DNA of 64,000 bases from Pseudomonadota bacterium (GCA_021324885.1 JAJPIF010000028.1:310001-374000), one strand, 5' to 3'; positions 7,073-19,453 are shown, counted from the stretch's first letter. Translations and numbers: made by a program. Notes: generated by a model not told the origin, from the sequence alone.

Positions 7073-8442
7073 AGCCGTTGTTCCTGATCGGCGCCGTCGC
7101 TATCGATCCGGCCTCGGGCCTGGAGGCGCAGCGCGATATCCTGCTCAGCGGTTCCACAATCGCGGCTATCGCACCGCCGGGTGCGCTCAAGCCAGAACCC
7201 GCAGTGACAACGATCGATGTGCGCGGATGCTGGGTGGTGCCGGGATTGATCGACGTTCATACCCATCTGCGCGACCCGGGTTTTCCGCAAAAGGAGACGA
7301 TCGAAAGCGGCTTGCGCGCGGCGGCGGCGGGTGGATTCGTCGCGGTCGCTGCGATGGCGAACACCGATCCGGTCAACGACAGTCCGGAGGTAACGAACTA
7401 CATGCTGGCGCGCGCCGCGCAGGTAAAGGCGGCGGCGTTGATCCCGGTCGGCGCGGTCACTCGGGGCCTTAAAGGTGTCGAAGCCGCAGACTACGAAAAG
7501 CTCGCGGCCGCAGGTGTCAGGATGTTTTCCGATGACGGGATGCCGGTGGATGATCCGGCGCTGCTGAGCAATGCGCTTGAGGTGGCGCATCATCTGGGTC
7601 TGCCCGTGTCGCTGCATGAAGAAGATCGAGGCCTGGTCCGCGGCGGCGCAATCAATGCCGGTGCCGTCGCGCAGTCCCTTGGCGTTGCGGGAATTGCGCC
7701 GGCGGCGGAGAGCGAGCGCGTGCGCCGCGACCTCGAACTGGCGCTCAAGGCCGGTGCGCCGATTCATATCGCGCATCTGTCCACCCGCGAATCCATCGAA
7801 TTGGTGCGAGCCGGCCGGCGCCACGGAGCACAAATTACATGCGAGGCGACGCCCCATCATTTTACCCTTGATGTACGCGCCGTCCTGGATTTCGGCACGG
7901 ATGCGAAAATGAATCCTCCGCTGCGCGACACCGCCGACGTCGATGCATTGCGCGACGCGCTGGCGGACGGCACTATCGATATGATTGCGACCGACCACGC
8001 GCCTCATGATCCGGAATCGAAACGGGCATCCGAGTTGGCGGGATGTTTCGGCAGTCCTCATAAACGATGGCCGCTGGATGAAGCGCAGGCGCGGGCTTTT
8101 GCCGCCGCCGCCAATGGAGTCATTGGGCTGGAGACGGCGCTGCCGCTGGCGCTGGATCTGGTCCATCGCGGACTGCTCAAGCCCATGCGCCTGATCGAGT
8201 TGATGTCAACCAATCCGGCGCGCCTGCTCAAGCTGGAAGGCGGCCGGCTGGCTCAAGGCGATCCGGCGGACATAACGATAATCGATCCGAATCTGGAGTG
8301 GACGGTGCCGCCGGCCGGCTTTATCTCGCGCAGCCACAACTCGCCATTCACCGGGAGGCGGCTGAAGGGCCGGGCGGTGGCAACAATCGTGAAAGGAGAG
8401 GTGGTTTATTCACTGTTCCCTCATAGCCGTGCAGCGCGCTAG
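7069..8442 (+). CDS. pyrC: Dihydroorotase
   Basis: A 457-residue class I dihydroorotase that cyclises carbamoyl-aspartate to dihydroorotate, the third step of pyrimidine synthesis. Metal ligands are visible in DVHTHLRDPG (His64, His66), in CEATPHHFTLD and in TDHAPHDPESK. The FSDDGMPV block is typical of class I enzymes. It begins at a GTG that overlaps the stop of the pyrB fusion by four bases, so translation is probably coupled. In several bacteria class I dihydroorotase forms a complex with aspartate carbamoyltransferase, which suits this arrangement. It is slightly longer than the usual 420-430 residues at its C terminus. Confidence 0.95.
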   Translation: MKPLFLIGAVAIDPASGLEAQRDILLSGSTIAAIAPPGALKPEPAVTTIDVRGCWVVPGLIDVHTHLRDPGFPQKETIESGLRAAAAGGFVAVAAMANTDPVNDSPEVTNYMLARAAQVKAAALIPVGAVTRGLKGVEAADYEKLAAAGVRMFSDDGMPVDDPALLSNALEVAHHLGLPVSLHEEDRGLVRGGAINAGAVAQSLGVAGIAPAAESERVRRDLELALKAGAPIHIAHLSTRESIELVRAGRRHGAQITCEATPHHFTLDVRAVLDFGTDAKMNPPLRDTADVDALRDALADGTIDMIATDHAPHDPESKRASELAGCFGSPHKRWPLDEAQARAFAAAANGVIGLETALPLALDLVHRGLLKPMRLIELMSTNPARLLKLEGGRLAQGDPADITIIDPNLEWTVPPAGFISRSHNSPFTGRRLKGRAVATIVKGEVVYSLFPHSRAAR

Positions 8443-8483
8443 TTTGCGATTGCTTGCGCTGCAATTTTCCGTGGAGGAGCCGC

Positions 8484-8516
8484 GTGAGGGTGCCTGATTC
8501 GCTTAAAGCAAAATGA
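8484..8516 (+). CDS. Possible ten-codon upstream reading frame overlapping the carA start
   Basis: A strong Shine-Dalgarno (GGAGGAG, 8473-8479) precedes GTG 8484. From there a ten-codon frame ([10 protein letters not shown]) runs to a TGA that overlaps the carA ATG as ATGA (8513-8516). carA itself has no ribosome-binding site directly upstream. The arrangement therefore looks like translational coupling through a short leader peptide. It could be chance, and no expression evidence is available. Confidence 0.35.
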   Translation: MRVPDSLKAK

Positions 8517-9703
8517 CCAACCAACAAAAACAACCAGCTATCCTGGCTTTGGCCGACGGCCGCATCTTCGAAGGATTCGCCTTGGGCGCGATCGGCGAGA
8601 CCGTGGGTGAGGTGGTGTTCAACACCGCTATGAGCGGCTACCAGGAGGTGCTCACCGACCCGTCGTACAAGGGCCAGTTGGTCTGCATGACCTATCCGGA
8701 GATTGGCAACGTCGGCGTCAATGAGGAAGACACCGAATCGCGGCGCATCTTCGTCGAAGGCTTCATCGTCAAGGACTACTGGCCGCAACCCTCCAATTGG
8801 CGCGCGCAGATGCCGCTGGCTGACTATCTGCGCCAGGCGGGCGTGGTCGGGATTGAGGGAATCGACACGCGCGCGCTGGTCCGCCACATCCGCACCTGCG
8901 GCGCGCAGGAGGCGGTGATCTCCAGCGTCGATCTCAATCGCGATAGCCTGGTGGCCAAAGCCAAGGCGTCACCCGGGCTGGTCGGACGCGACCTGGTCAG
9001 GGAAGTCACCTGTGCCGACGCTTATGACTGGGAAGAGGGCGAATGGGAACCGGGTTGCGGCTACACGCGGCCAAACCTGGAAGGCGCCCCACTGGTGGTG
9101 GCGATGGACTACGGGATTAAGCGCAACATCCTGCGTTCACTGATTTCGCGCGGCTTTCGCGTCCGCGTGCTGCCCGCCACCGCAACCGCCGCGGACATCC
9201 TCGCCTGCGATCCCGACGGCGTATTCCTGTCCAACGGACCGGCGGATCCCGCCGCATTGCCCTACGCGAGCGAAGCCGTGCGCGGAATTCTGGGCAAGAA
9301 GCCTGTGTTCGGCATCTGTTTGGGCCATCAGATCCTGGGCCTCGCGATTGGAGGAAGAACCTACAAACTGAATTTCGGCCATCATGGCGCCAACCATCCG
9401 GTGAAGGATTTGACCAGCGGCCGCGTCGAGATAACCTCGCAGAATCACGGTTTCGCCGTCGATGCTGACTCGGTTGCCGGGCGCGCTGAAATCTCCCATC
9501 TCAATCTCAACGACCGGACTGTGGAAGGATTGCGCGGGCAAGGCGTCCCGTTTTTCTCCGTGCAGTACCATCCCGAAGCGTCACCCGGCCCGCATGACTC
9601 CGGCTACCTGTTCCAACGTTTCCGCCGCCTGATCGAGGCGTTTCCCCGCTACGGCGCGCAAGCGCTCGATCGGGTGCTGTTTGCTGAAAGGGAGAGCGCT
9701 TAA
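8513..9703 (+). CDS. carA: Carbamoyl-phosphate synthase small subunit (glutaminase)
   Basis: A 396-residue class I glutamine amidotransferase subunit. The N-terminal carA domain ([19 protein letters not shown]) is followed by a C-terminal glutaminase domain with the nucleophile in [11 protein letters not shown] (Cys269) and the His/Glu pair in [11 protein letters not shown]. It releases ammonia from glutamine and passes it to CarB to make carbamoyl phosphate. It starts 70 bp after pyrC and ends 6 bp before carB. The ATG lacks its own Shine-Dalgarno, which may lie before the short upstream frame at 8484. Confidence 0.96.
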   Translation: MTNQQKQPAILALADGRIFEGFALGAIGETVGEVVFNTAMSGYQEVLTDPSYKGQLVCMTYPEIGNVGVNEEDTESRRIFVEGFIVKDYWPQPSNWRAQMPLADYLRQAGVVGIEGIDTRALVRHIRTCGAQEAVISSVDLNRDSLVAKAKASPGLVGRDLVREVTCADAYDWEEGEWEPGCGYTRPNLEGAPLVVAMDYGIKRNILRSLISRGFRVRVLPATATAADILACDPDGVFLSNGPADPAALPYASEAVRGILGKKPVFGICLGHQILGLAIGGRTYKLNFGHHGANHPVKDLTSGRVEITSQNHGFAVDADSVAGRAEISHLNLNDRTVEGLRGQGVPFFSVQYHPEASPGPHDSGYLFQRFRRLIEAFPRYGAQALDRVLFAERESA

Positions 9704-9709
9704 CTCGCC

Positions 9710-12916
<3,207 letters not shown>

Positions 12917-13054
12917 TTGCGCTGGTCAGCCCTGTTTTGTTTCCGAAGTCCCACCCAGGGGAGAGGCGTCTCAGGATCTATCGGCGCGAATTCGTGACAC
13001 GATGCGCTCGCCGGCCTGGATGGCGGTGGGCGCACCGTGCCGAAGTTGCAGATG

Positions 13055-15034
13055 TTATTGCGCTTGGTGCTTCTTTTCGTGCGGCGGCGGGCCGTGCGGC
13101 TCTCCGTGTGGATACGCGCCGTAGGGAGCCGCATGCATCTGAGCCGCGCGCTGCGCTTGTATCGCCTGCTGCTGGCGCGCGCGCTCCTGCATCATGGCTT
13201 GCTGCTGTGCCGCTTTCATTTGCGCGGCGCGCTGGTTGTCGATCATCTGCTGGCGCATCCGCTCCAGCGCGGTCTGCTGTTGGGCCCTGAATTGCGCCGC
13301 CCGCTCCGCCTGGAGGGCTTGCTGCCGGCGCATCTGCTGCTGTTCGGCATTTAGCTGAGCCGCACGCTGTCTGGCCAGCGCCTCCTGCCGCGCGCGTTCC
13401 TCAATCGCCGCCTGCTGTTGGCGCTCCAGCATCTGCTGGCGCTCGCGTTGCTGCGCACCCTGTCGAGCGGCGTTGAGCTGGGCCGCGTGCTGCTCCTCCA
13501 AGGCCTGCTGGCGCGCCCGTTCCTGAGCCGCCTGTTGGGCGGCCCAGCCGGCTTGCTGATGCTCCAACGCCTGTTGATGGGAATTCATTGGCGCCTGCCG
13601 GGCTGCATTGCGCTCCAGCGCGCGCTGATTCATCAACGCCTCCTGGCGCGCGCGCTGGGCGGCCTGCTGCGCCGCCTGCGTGACTCGCTGTTGCTGGGCC
13701 GCGGCCTCCAGTTGGGCCCGCTGGCGCGCGCTGTTCAACTGCGCCAACTGCTGCGCGTTAAGCAGGTTCCTGGCCTGCGCCTGCTGTAGAGCCAGCTGCT
13801 GCATCCGCTGCTGTTGCTGATGCATCGCGGCCAGTTGCTGCTGCAATTGCCGCTGCTGCACCCGCTCGCGCGCGGCCGCCTGCGCCAGGGCCGCATTGCG
13901 TGCAATCACCTGTTGTTGCTGTTGCGCCGTCAGTTCTGCCATGCGCATCGCGCGCTGGCTTTGGATCTGCTGATGAACGATCGCCTGCTGCATCGCGAAC
14001 GTCCACTGCGGATGGCGCTGCTGGATGTATTGAGGGTCACGGGCACCCCACCAGTAAATATCGTGCCAGCGATGGTTGCGGTCGTAGTCGCCGTACCAGT
14101 CCGGATGATGTTGCGCGGCCCAGGCCGGATTGCGCATGTACCACCAGCTATCCGGATGCCAGACCCGCCGGTCATCGTAATCGCCCCACCAATACGGATG
14201 ATTGACGCGAACCCAGTCGGGGTCGTGATGCCACCACCACGGGGCCGGGCGCCAGACGTCGTCGTCGTCATAGTCGCCCCACCAGTCCGGATGGCGGACG
14301 ACCACCCACTGCGGATTCTGCGTCATCCACCATCCGGCCGGGCGCCACACATGCATATCGTCATAATCGCCCCACCAGTCGGGATAGTTTTCCATTACAT
14401 ACTGGGGCTGATTGGCGTACCACCACGACGCTGGATACCAGATCCCTTGGTAAGGAGCACCCCACCAGTCAGGGTAATTGGTCATCACATACTGGGGTTG
14501 ATTGGCGTACCACCAGGAAGCTGGGTACCACGCGCCCTGATAAAATGCGCCCCACCAGTCGGGATGGTATAATCGCACCCAATCCGGGAAATTAGCCACC
14601 CACCATCCAGCCGGGTACCAGGTGCCCTGGTAAAATGCGCCCCACCATTCCGGGTGATGACGATAGACCCAGTTGGGCTGATGCGTCCACCACCAGTCGG
14701 CCGGCCTCCAGATGTGGTTGTCATCCCAATCGCCCCACCATTCGGGATGGTAGCGGCGGACCCAGCCCGGATCGTTTTGCCACCACCAATCCGCCGGGCG
14801 CCAGATACCGCCGCTGTCGGGCGCACCCCACCACGTCGGGTGATGTTGCCGCACCCAGTCGGGATGATTGGCCCACCACCAGGATGCGTCATGCCATTGA
14901 TGGGCGTCGTCATAGTCGCCATAGCCTGGCGGGTTGGCGAATTGGGCAGAAGCCGGAGGACTGCCGTAGATGCAGGCAATCGCAATTATGATACAAAGGA
15001 CGAGCGCCGCGGCTATAATTTGCGTGATCCTCAT
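13055..15034 (-). CDS. Exported protein with ten Trp-rich repeats and a long Gln/Ala coiled coil
   Basis: A 659-residue protein of no family I recognise. The start at 15034 was chosen because GGCGGAGAA lies just upstream; an in-frame ATG at 15100 would put 22 charged residues before the signal peptide. Residues 1-30 are a signal peptide with an ASA-Q cleavage site. Residues 40-344 are ten tandem units of 30-31 residues of the form DYDDxxxWRPAxWWWxxxPxWVxxxHPxWWG, holding about 60 tryptophans. Residues about 345-635 are an uninterrupted Gln/Ala/Arg/Met-rich helix, almost certainly coiled coil. The tail is His/Pro/Gly-rich. A cell-surface, envelope-spanning or ligand-binding structural role is possible, but nothing in the sequence proves a function. 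It converges on carB and diverges from recG. Confidence 0.85.
   Translation of the reverse strand: MRITQIIAAALVLCIIIAIACIYGSPPASAQFANPPGYGDYDDAHQWHDASWWWANHPDWVRQHHPTWWGAPDSGGIWRPADWWWQNDPGWVRRYHPEWWGDWDDNHIWRPADWWWTHQPNWVYRHHPEWWGAFYQGTWYPAGWWVANFPDWVRLYHPDWWGAFYQGAWYPASWWYANQPQYVMTNYPDWWGAPYQGIWYPASWWYANQPQYVMENYPDWWGDYDDMHVWRPAGWWMTQNPQWVVVRHPDWWGDYDDDDVWRPAPWWWHHDPDWVRVNHPYWWGDYDDRRVWHPDSWWYMRNPAWAAQHHPDWYGDYDRNHRWHDIYWWGARDPQYIQQRHPQWTFAMQQAIVHQQIQSQRAMRMAELTAQQQQQVIARNAALAQAAARERVQQRQLQQQLAAMHQQQQRMQQLALQQAQARNLLNAQQLAQLNSARQRAQLEAAAQQQRVTQAAQQAAQRARQEALMNQRALERNAARQAPMNSHQQALEHQQAGWAAQQAAQERARQQALEEQHAAQLNAARQGAQQRERQQMLERQQQAAIEERARQEALARQRAAQLNAEQQQMRRQQALQAERAAQFRAQQQTALERMRQQMIDNQRAAQMKAAQQQAMMQERARQQQAIQAQRAAQMHAAPYGAYPHGEPHGPPPHEKKHQAQ
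14003..14917 (-). repeat. Ten tandem coding repeats of about 90-93 bp (Trp-rich units)
   Basis: Each unit ends in His/Tyr-Pro-x-Trp-Trp-Gly (Trp-Tyr-Gly in unit 9). Units alternate between a DYDD-type start (1, 3, 7-10) and an AFYQG/APDSG-type start (2, 4, 5, 6). Units 5 and 6 are almost identical in protein and DNA, pointing to recent duplication. The repeats stay in frame with no stop, so they are protein repeats and not a CRISPR or non-coding array. The last unit lacks the final WWG and runs into the coiled coil. Confidence 0.9.
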
Positions 15035-15362
15035 AGCTGTTTTCTCCGCCCGCTTTCTTTTAGCTCGTATGGCGTCGAAACTATCCCTTTTGGAAAACAT
15101 TGAAATACCATTTCAGTCGTTGAAGGGAAGCGCTGATGCCGCATGAACAAAAGAAATCCCCGAAAGTAAACGTTAAATTGAAACTCATAGCCTGAAACTG
15201 AATACTTGCACCGGGTCGGATACGCAAATTGCCTGCCGATTCGGTTGTAAGAAAAAGCACGACAATTTGCGCAACATTTCATGATCTTTGTAATTCTGAC
15301 AATCAGAATCCCGCGCTAGGCAAAACCAACGTCCCTGTCCACAAAGGCAAGCCGTCACACTC
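15035..15362. promoter_or_regulatory. Divergent intergenic region between the Trp-repeat gene and recG, with two operator-like dyads
   Basis: A stretch of 328 bp without a gene, clearly more AT-rich than its surroundings. It must hold the promoters of both flanking genes. Two perfect inverted repeats stand out. TGAAAT-ACC-ATTTCA at 15101-15115 lies 67 bp upstream of the Trp-repeat start. ATTCTGA-CAA-TCAGAAT at 15293-15309 lies 54 bp upstream of recG. Both have the arm length and 3-bp spacing of small dimeric repressor sites. I could not assign convincing -35/-10 boxes. Confidence 0.4.
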
Positions 15363-17612
15363 ATGATACTTGCCGCTGATTTGCGCGAGCATGACAATCA
15401 CGAGACAAAGACGATCAGCGTGGGGAGTTCGCTTACGAGTCCAATCAAAATCGCCCGTGTCTCAGCCCGGCCGAAAAGGAAAGATCGGGTCGAGGCCGGT
15501 AAACGTGCGTCGGAGCCGCCTCTGACGCCAGGCAGCCCCCTGTCAACCCTCGCCGGAATTGGCCCCAGGCGTGCGGCCACTCTGGCTGCTCTTGGCCTGA
15601 CCACGGTCGCCGATTTACTGATGGCCTTTCCGGTGCGTTATGTGGACTGGCGAGAAATTAAAGGGGTACATGAAATTGTAGCGGGCGAAATAGTCACGGT
15701 TGCGGGCCGCCTGACCGCGCTCAGCGAGCGTCCGATGCGCGGTTCGCGATGGCGCCGGCTGCTCGCTGGATGGCTTCAGGACGGGCAGGGCAGGCGCCTG
15801 CGCGTCGTCTGGTTCAACGCGCCGCCCCGTTTGCGCCAACGCTTTGCCGCCGCCTCCGAGGTGCTGGTCCAAGGCAAAGCCGTTCGCGGCGCAGACGGTC
15901 AGATCGAGATTGTTCATCCTGAGGTGCATATCCCCGGTCAGGATCCGCCTTTCCTCCTGCAGCCCGTATATCGTGCCGGTGAGCAGGTGGGCCAGCGGCT
16001 GATGAGGGCCGCCGTCGATCGAGCGCTGAGCTGCGCCGATGCTTTGTCTGGCGCCTTGCCTGAGGAGTTTCGCGTAAAGCTTCAATTGCCCACGCTACCG
16101 CAGGCCGTCCGCTATCTGCATCATCCGCCGCCCGACGCCGATCTCGAAGCGTTGCGCGCCGGCGCTACGTCCGCCCATCAGGCGCTCGCCGCCAGCGAAA
16201 TGTTCGCATTTGAACTGGCGCTTGAACTTGATCGCAAATCGGCGCGCGCGCGCACTGGCATTGCCTTTGATGACAGCGCCGCGGCCGATCGGTTTGCCGC
16301 CGATTTGCCTTTCGACCTGACCTCCGCGCAGCACCGCGCGATTGACGAGATCCGCGCCGACATGGCACAGCCGCGGCAGATGAATCGGCTGCTGATCGGC
16401 GAAGTCGGCACGGGTAAGACTGTGGTAGCCCTGTGGGCGGTGATCAACGCAATTGCGCATGGCTGGCAGGCCGCGGTGATGACGCCGACCGAGCTGCTGG
16501 CCGAGCAGCATTATGCAACCTTTAACCGTCTGTGTGAAAAAACCGGCTTGCGGGGCTCCTTGCTTTGCGCCAATCTCCCCGCCCCAGAGCGAAGACGGAC
16601 TCTGGAATGGCTGCGCGGCGGCGCGCCCGGCGTGGTGTTCGGCACCCAGGCTCTGATTCAACGATCGGTTGCGATGCCCAGGCTGGGGCTGGCCGTGATC
16701 GACGAGCAGCATCGTTTCGGCGTGTTCGAGCGCGCGCGCCTGCGCGGCCTCGGCCCCCAATCCGACATGCTGCTGCTGACCGCGACCCCGATCCCTCGAA
16801 GCCTGGCGCGCGTGCTGCTGAGCAATCTCGAAGTATCGATTCTCGATCAGCGCCCGGCGGGACGCCCGCCCGTCACCACCCATCTCATCGGGGAAGGGGA
16901 ACTGCCCTCAGTATGGAAGCACGTTCGCGATGAGGCCGCTAAAGGCAATCGCACCTATTGTATCCTGCCGGTGATCGAAAGCGAGGAACGCCAGGACCTG
17001 GCGGCGACTACAGCCGCGCAACAACTGCGCGACGGCGCGCTGGCGGGGCTGCGGATCGGTCTGCTGCACGGACGGTTGTCAGGCGCGGAGAAGGATTCGG
17101 TGATGCGTAAATTCCGCGACGGCAGACTGCAAGTGCTGGTTTCAACCACGGTGGTCGAGGTCGGGATCGACGTGCCGGAAGCGACGGTGATGGTGATCCT
17201 CGGCGCGCAGCGTTACGGGCTTGCCCAGCTCCATCAGTTGCGCGGCCGTATCGGACGCGGGACGCAGCCGGGTCATTGTTTCCTGGTAATCAGCGGCGCC
17301 GCCAATTCACAAGCCCAAAACCGGCTTAAAGTATTGGTTGAAAAAACCTCGGGAACCGAGATAGCTCAAGCTGACCTTGAAATGCGCGGTCCCGGCGACC
17401 TGTTTGGCGGACGCCAGGCCGGACCGCTCCCCCTGCGCTATGCGCATTGGATGCGCAATGTTGATACAATTTTGCAGCTTCGCGATCTTGCCCGGGAATG
17501 GTTGCGGAGAGACCCTGCGCTTGAAACGGCGCAATCGGCCGGCGCGCGTCAGGCACTGGCTCGCTTGCTTGCCGAAGGCGGCGCAGTAGTCGGTGCGCTG
17601 TCGGCCGGATAA
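15363..17612 (+). CDS. recG: ATP-dependent DNA helicase RecG
   Basis: A 749-residue RecG helicase, which regresses stalled forks and processes Holliday junctions. The N-terminal wedge begins with a helix-hairpin-helix-like LAGIGPRRAATLAALGL (about residues 62-78) and an OB-type domain. The SF2 motor carries Walker A GEVGTGKT, the DEQHRFGV motif, LLTATPIPRSLARVLL and the C-terminal QLRGRIGRG block. About 55 residues precede the hairpin and look unstructured, so a start downstream of ATG 15363 is possible. No clear Shine-Dalgarno lies before it. Walker A has Glu and Thr where GDVGSGKT is usual, a conservative change. The Nudix gene follows by 15 bp. Confidence 0.95.
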   Translation: MILAADLREHDNHETKTISVGSSLTSPIKIARVSARPKRKDRVEAGKRASEPPLTPGSPLSTLAGIGPRRAATLAALGLTTVADLLMAFPVRYVDWREIKGVHEIVAGEIVTVAGRLTALSERPMRGSRWRRLLAGWLQDGQGRRLRVVWFNAPPRLRQRFAAASEVLVQGKAVRGADGQIEIVHPEVHIPGQDPPFLLQPVYRAGEQVGQRLMRAAVDRALSCADALSGALPEEFRVKLQLPTLPQAVRYLHHPPPDADLEALRAGATSAHQALAASEMFAFELALELDRKSARARTGIAFDDSAAADRFAADLPFDLTSAQHRAIDEIRADMAQPRQMNRLLIGEVGTGKTVVALWAVINAIAHGWQAAVMTPTELLAEQHYATFNRLCEKTGLRGSLLCANLPAPERRRTLEWLRGGAPGVVFGTQALIQRSVAMPRLGLAVIDEQHRFGVFERARLRGLGPQSDMLLLTATPIPRSLARVLLSNLEVSILDQRPAGRPPVTTHLIGEGELPSVWKHVRDEAAKGNRTYCILPVIESEERQDLAATTAAQQLRDGALAGLRIGLLHGRLSGAEKDSVMRKFRDGRLQVLVSTTVVEVGIDVPEATVMVILGAQRYGLAQLHQLRGRIGRGTQPGHCFLVISGAANSQAQNRLKVLVEKTSGTEIAQADLEMRGPGDLFGGRQAGPLPLRYAHWMRNVDTILQLRDLAREWLRRDPALETAQSAGARQALARLLAEGGAVVGALSAG

Positions 17613-17627
17613 GATCGCCTGGAAAAC

Positions 17628-18128
17628 ATGGCAACCAGAAAGAAATCTGCAAAATCCAAATCGGCTTTCCGCACGCTGCGCGAGTTCTCCGCCGGCGGCC
17701 TGATCTGGCGCCGCCGGGCCCCGGGCGACAAGGCCGAGGTGGTTCTCGTCAAACCCGCCGGAAAAGCCACCTGGGTATTGCCCAAGGGCGGTGTGGAATC
17801 CAAAGAAACGGTCGAGCAGGCCGCGATGCGTGAATGTGAAGAGGAAACCGGTTTCAAAGTCAGCATCGACCAGCCGCTGGGTCAGGTCACGTATTTTTAC
17901 GCCCGACGCGAATCTCCCAACGGGCCGCTGCTGCGCATCTTCAAGCGGGTCAACTTCTTCCTGATGCGCCATCGCGGAGGCGATTCCAGCCGCCACGACG
18001 ATGAAATCGCAGACGTGCAATGGTTCGGGATTGATGACGCCGTGCGCAAGGCCAGCCATCGCAACGAGCGCGAGCTGATCATCAAAGCGGCGCAGATGCT
18101 CGATCAGGCTGCAAGCGCCGGTACCTGA
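17628..18128 (+). CDS. Nudix hydrolase
   Basis: A 166-residue protein with a complete Nudix box, GGVESKETVEQAAMRECEEE followed by TG (GX5EX7REUXEEXGU), at about residues 54-76. The basic N terminus (KKSAKSKS) looks disordered. Nudix enzymes hydrolyse nucleoside diphosphates linked to another group. The start FSAGGLIWRRR and the tail resemble the diadenosine-polyphosphate/8-oxo-dGTP group, but substrate cannot be decided from sequence. It lies in an operon-like position after recG. Its 3' end overlaps the opposing metalloprotease gene by 25 bp. Confidence 0.9.
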   Translation: MATRKKSAKSKSAFRTLREFSAGGLIWRRRAPGDKAEVVLVKPAGKATWVLPKGGVESKETVEQAAMRECEEETGFKVSIDQPLGQVTYFYARRESPNGPLLRIFKRVNFFLMRHRGGDSSRHDDEIADVQWFGIDDAVRKASHRNERELIIKAAQMLDQAASAGT

Positions 18129-19453
18129 GCGCGCAGCGCCGGCGGCGGTAAGGGCGGATGCGGCGGGGCGGAAAACGTGATCCGCGATTGCTTGAAAACA
18201 TCATTTTCGAACTGCGCAAACCGCCGCGCCGCCTCGCCTATCACCACCAACACCAGATTGGATTGATAGTCCACGCGATGGGGCGTCTGCAGCGTCAGCC
18301 GGCGGTCCAGCGCCTCGCTGTAAGCGGCGGCGAACTGGCTGGCCGCGCGCTCGCTGCTCAAATCGATCAGCCAGATCACGCTCAAGTCCGCGCCGCGCGT
18401 GAGGCTCAGGATCCGATCGCCCTTCCATGACTGGGCCAGCGCGACCTTCGGGCTGTTGGGGCCGAAGGCCTGCTTCAGGACGATGTCAAGTCCGAGTTCG
18501 CCCTCGCAGTTCGCCTCGGCCGTGGACCACCCGCCCAAAGCCTGTTGATAGCCGGCCACGGTGATGTCGGCGGGCGGTGACGGATGCACGAAGTAGAGTT
18601 CCGGATGAAGGATTTGCTGGCTGGATTGCGGTGGGTGGCGGAACAACTTATCGATCGCCGAATATCCGCCGCGATCGTAGGCCTGCGCGACGAACTTCAC
18701 TCCAGCGCTATATTGGAAAACCAGCGGATCGCGCAGGCCCTCGGGTGCGGATTTGGCCTCCTTGGCAAACATCTCGGGCAGCCCCGACAGTTGCGACACC
18801 AGCATCTCGAGCCGGGCGCGGTCGATTCCGCCCACCACGTAGGCAAAACCGGTAATCGTGGCGTCGCCCTCCGCCACGCTCTTGAGCGCCAGCGCGCGAT
18901 CGTCGTTGTCTTTGAGCGCGTCGAGCTTGCCGGCCAGGTCGAAATGCTGGTCCTGCAGTGCGTGGGTCAGTTCATGTGCCAGCACCATTTCGCCCATCAC
19001 GTCGCGCTGCATCAGCATTTGCGCGCCGCTGTCCCAGATGCCGCCCTGGCTGACGCCGCTCACCAGGATCATCCGTTTGGTATCAGGATCGTAAAAGCCG
19101 GCCACCTGGCTGTCGAGCAGCTTCAGCGTCTCCTGTTTGAGCTTGATGCCCTCTGGGTACATTCCGATGAGCGCGCCCGTCTCGCCGTCGATACGAAATT
19201 CACGATCGCTGATCTGATGTGTCACTTGAGCCCGGATATCGCGGTCGGCCTCCGCGCGGTTTTCCACCACCAAAGGCACTGGTTTGAGGAAGGAAAGCTG
19301 GCGCACCTGCTCCAGCCCCGTTTCGATCTTGCCGACCTCGGCGTGATTGACCGAACCGGAGCGGACCAGTTGATAGGCGCATCCGAAAGCGCCCACCGCC
19401 ATCAGCACAGGCAATCCGCGCCGGAGCACCGCCCAGATCTCGCGCCGGTTCAT
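18104..19453 (-). CDS. Lipoprotein-like HExxH zinc metallopeptidase of unknown substrate
   Basis: A 449-residue protein. The N terminus has a basic stretch, a hydrophobic core and AVGAFGCAY, which fits a lipobox, so it is probably a lipoprotein. The zinc-protease motif LAHELTHALQDQHFDL lies at about residues 158-173, followed by a candidate third ligand in SVAEGDATITGF. The pattern (HExxH, then EG[DE]AT) is seen in a conserved family of uncharacterised bacterial metallopeptidases. The C terminus is proline-rich. Its ATG overlaps the rlpA stop (ATGA), so the two are translated from one message, suggesting a cell-envelope or peptidoglycan-related role. Confidence 0.8.
   Translation of the reverse strand: MNRREIWAVLRRGLPVLMAVGAFGCAYQLVRSGSVNHAEVGKIETGLEQVRQLSFLKPVPLVVENRAEADRDIRAQVTHQISDREFRIDGETGALIGMYPEGIKLKQETLKLLDSQVAGFYDPDTKRMILVSGVSQGGIWDSGAQMLMQRDVMGEMVLAHELTHALQDQHFDLAGKLDALKDNDDRALALKSVAEGDATITGFAYVVGGIDRARLEMLVSQLSGLPEMFAKEAKSAPEGLRDPLVFQYSAGVKFVAQAYDRGGYSAIDKLFRHPPQSSQQILHPELYFVHPSPPADITVAGYQQALGGWSTAEANCEGELGLDIVLKQAFGPNSPKVALAQSWKGDRILSLTRGADLSVIWLIDLSSERAASQFAAAYSEALDRRLTLQTPHRVDYQSNLVLVVIGEAARRFAQFENDVFKQSRITFSAPPHPPLPPPALRAQVPALAA

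Noticed and set aside
14003-14917. CRISPR-like periodic repeats
   Set aside because: The spacing of about 90 bp is in frame, there are no spacers distinct from repeats, and the translation gives conserved protein units; no cas gene is present.
13418-14991. Several long plus-strand frames opposite the Trp-repeat gene
   Set aside because: They are antisense to a protein with signal peptide and regular repeats; their Pro/Leu-rich or Arg-rich composition is the mirror of Trp/Gln codons.
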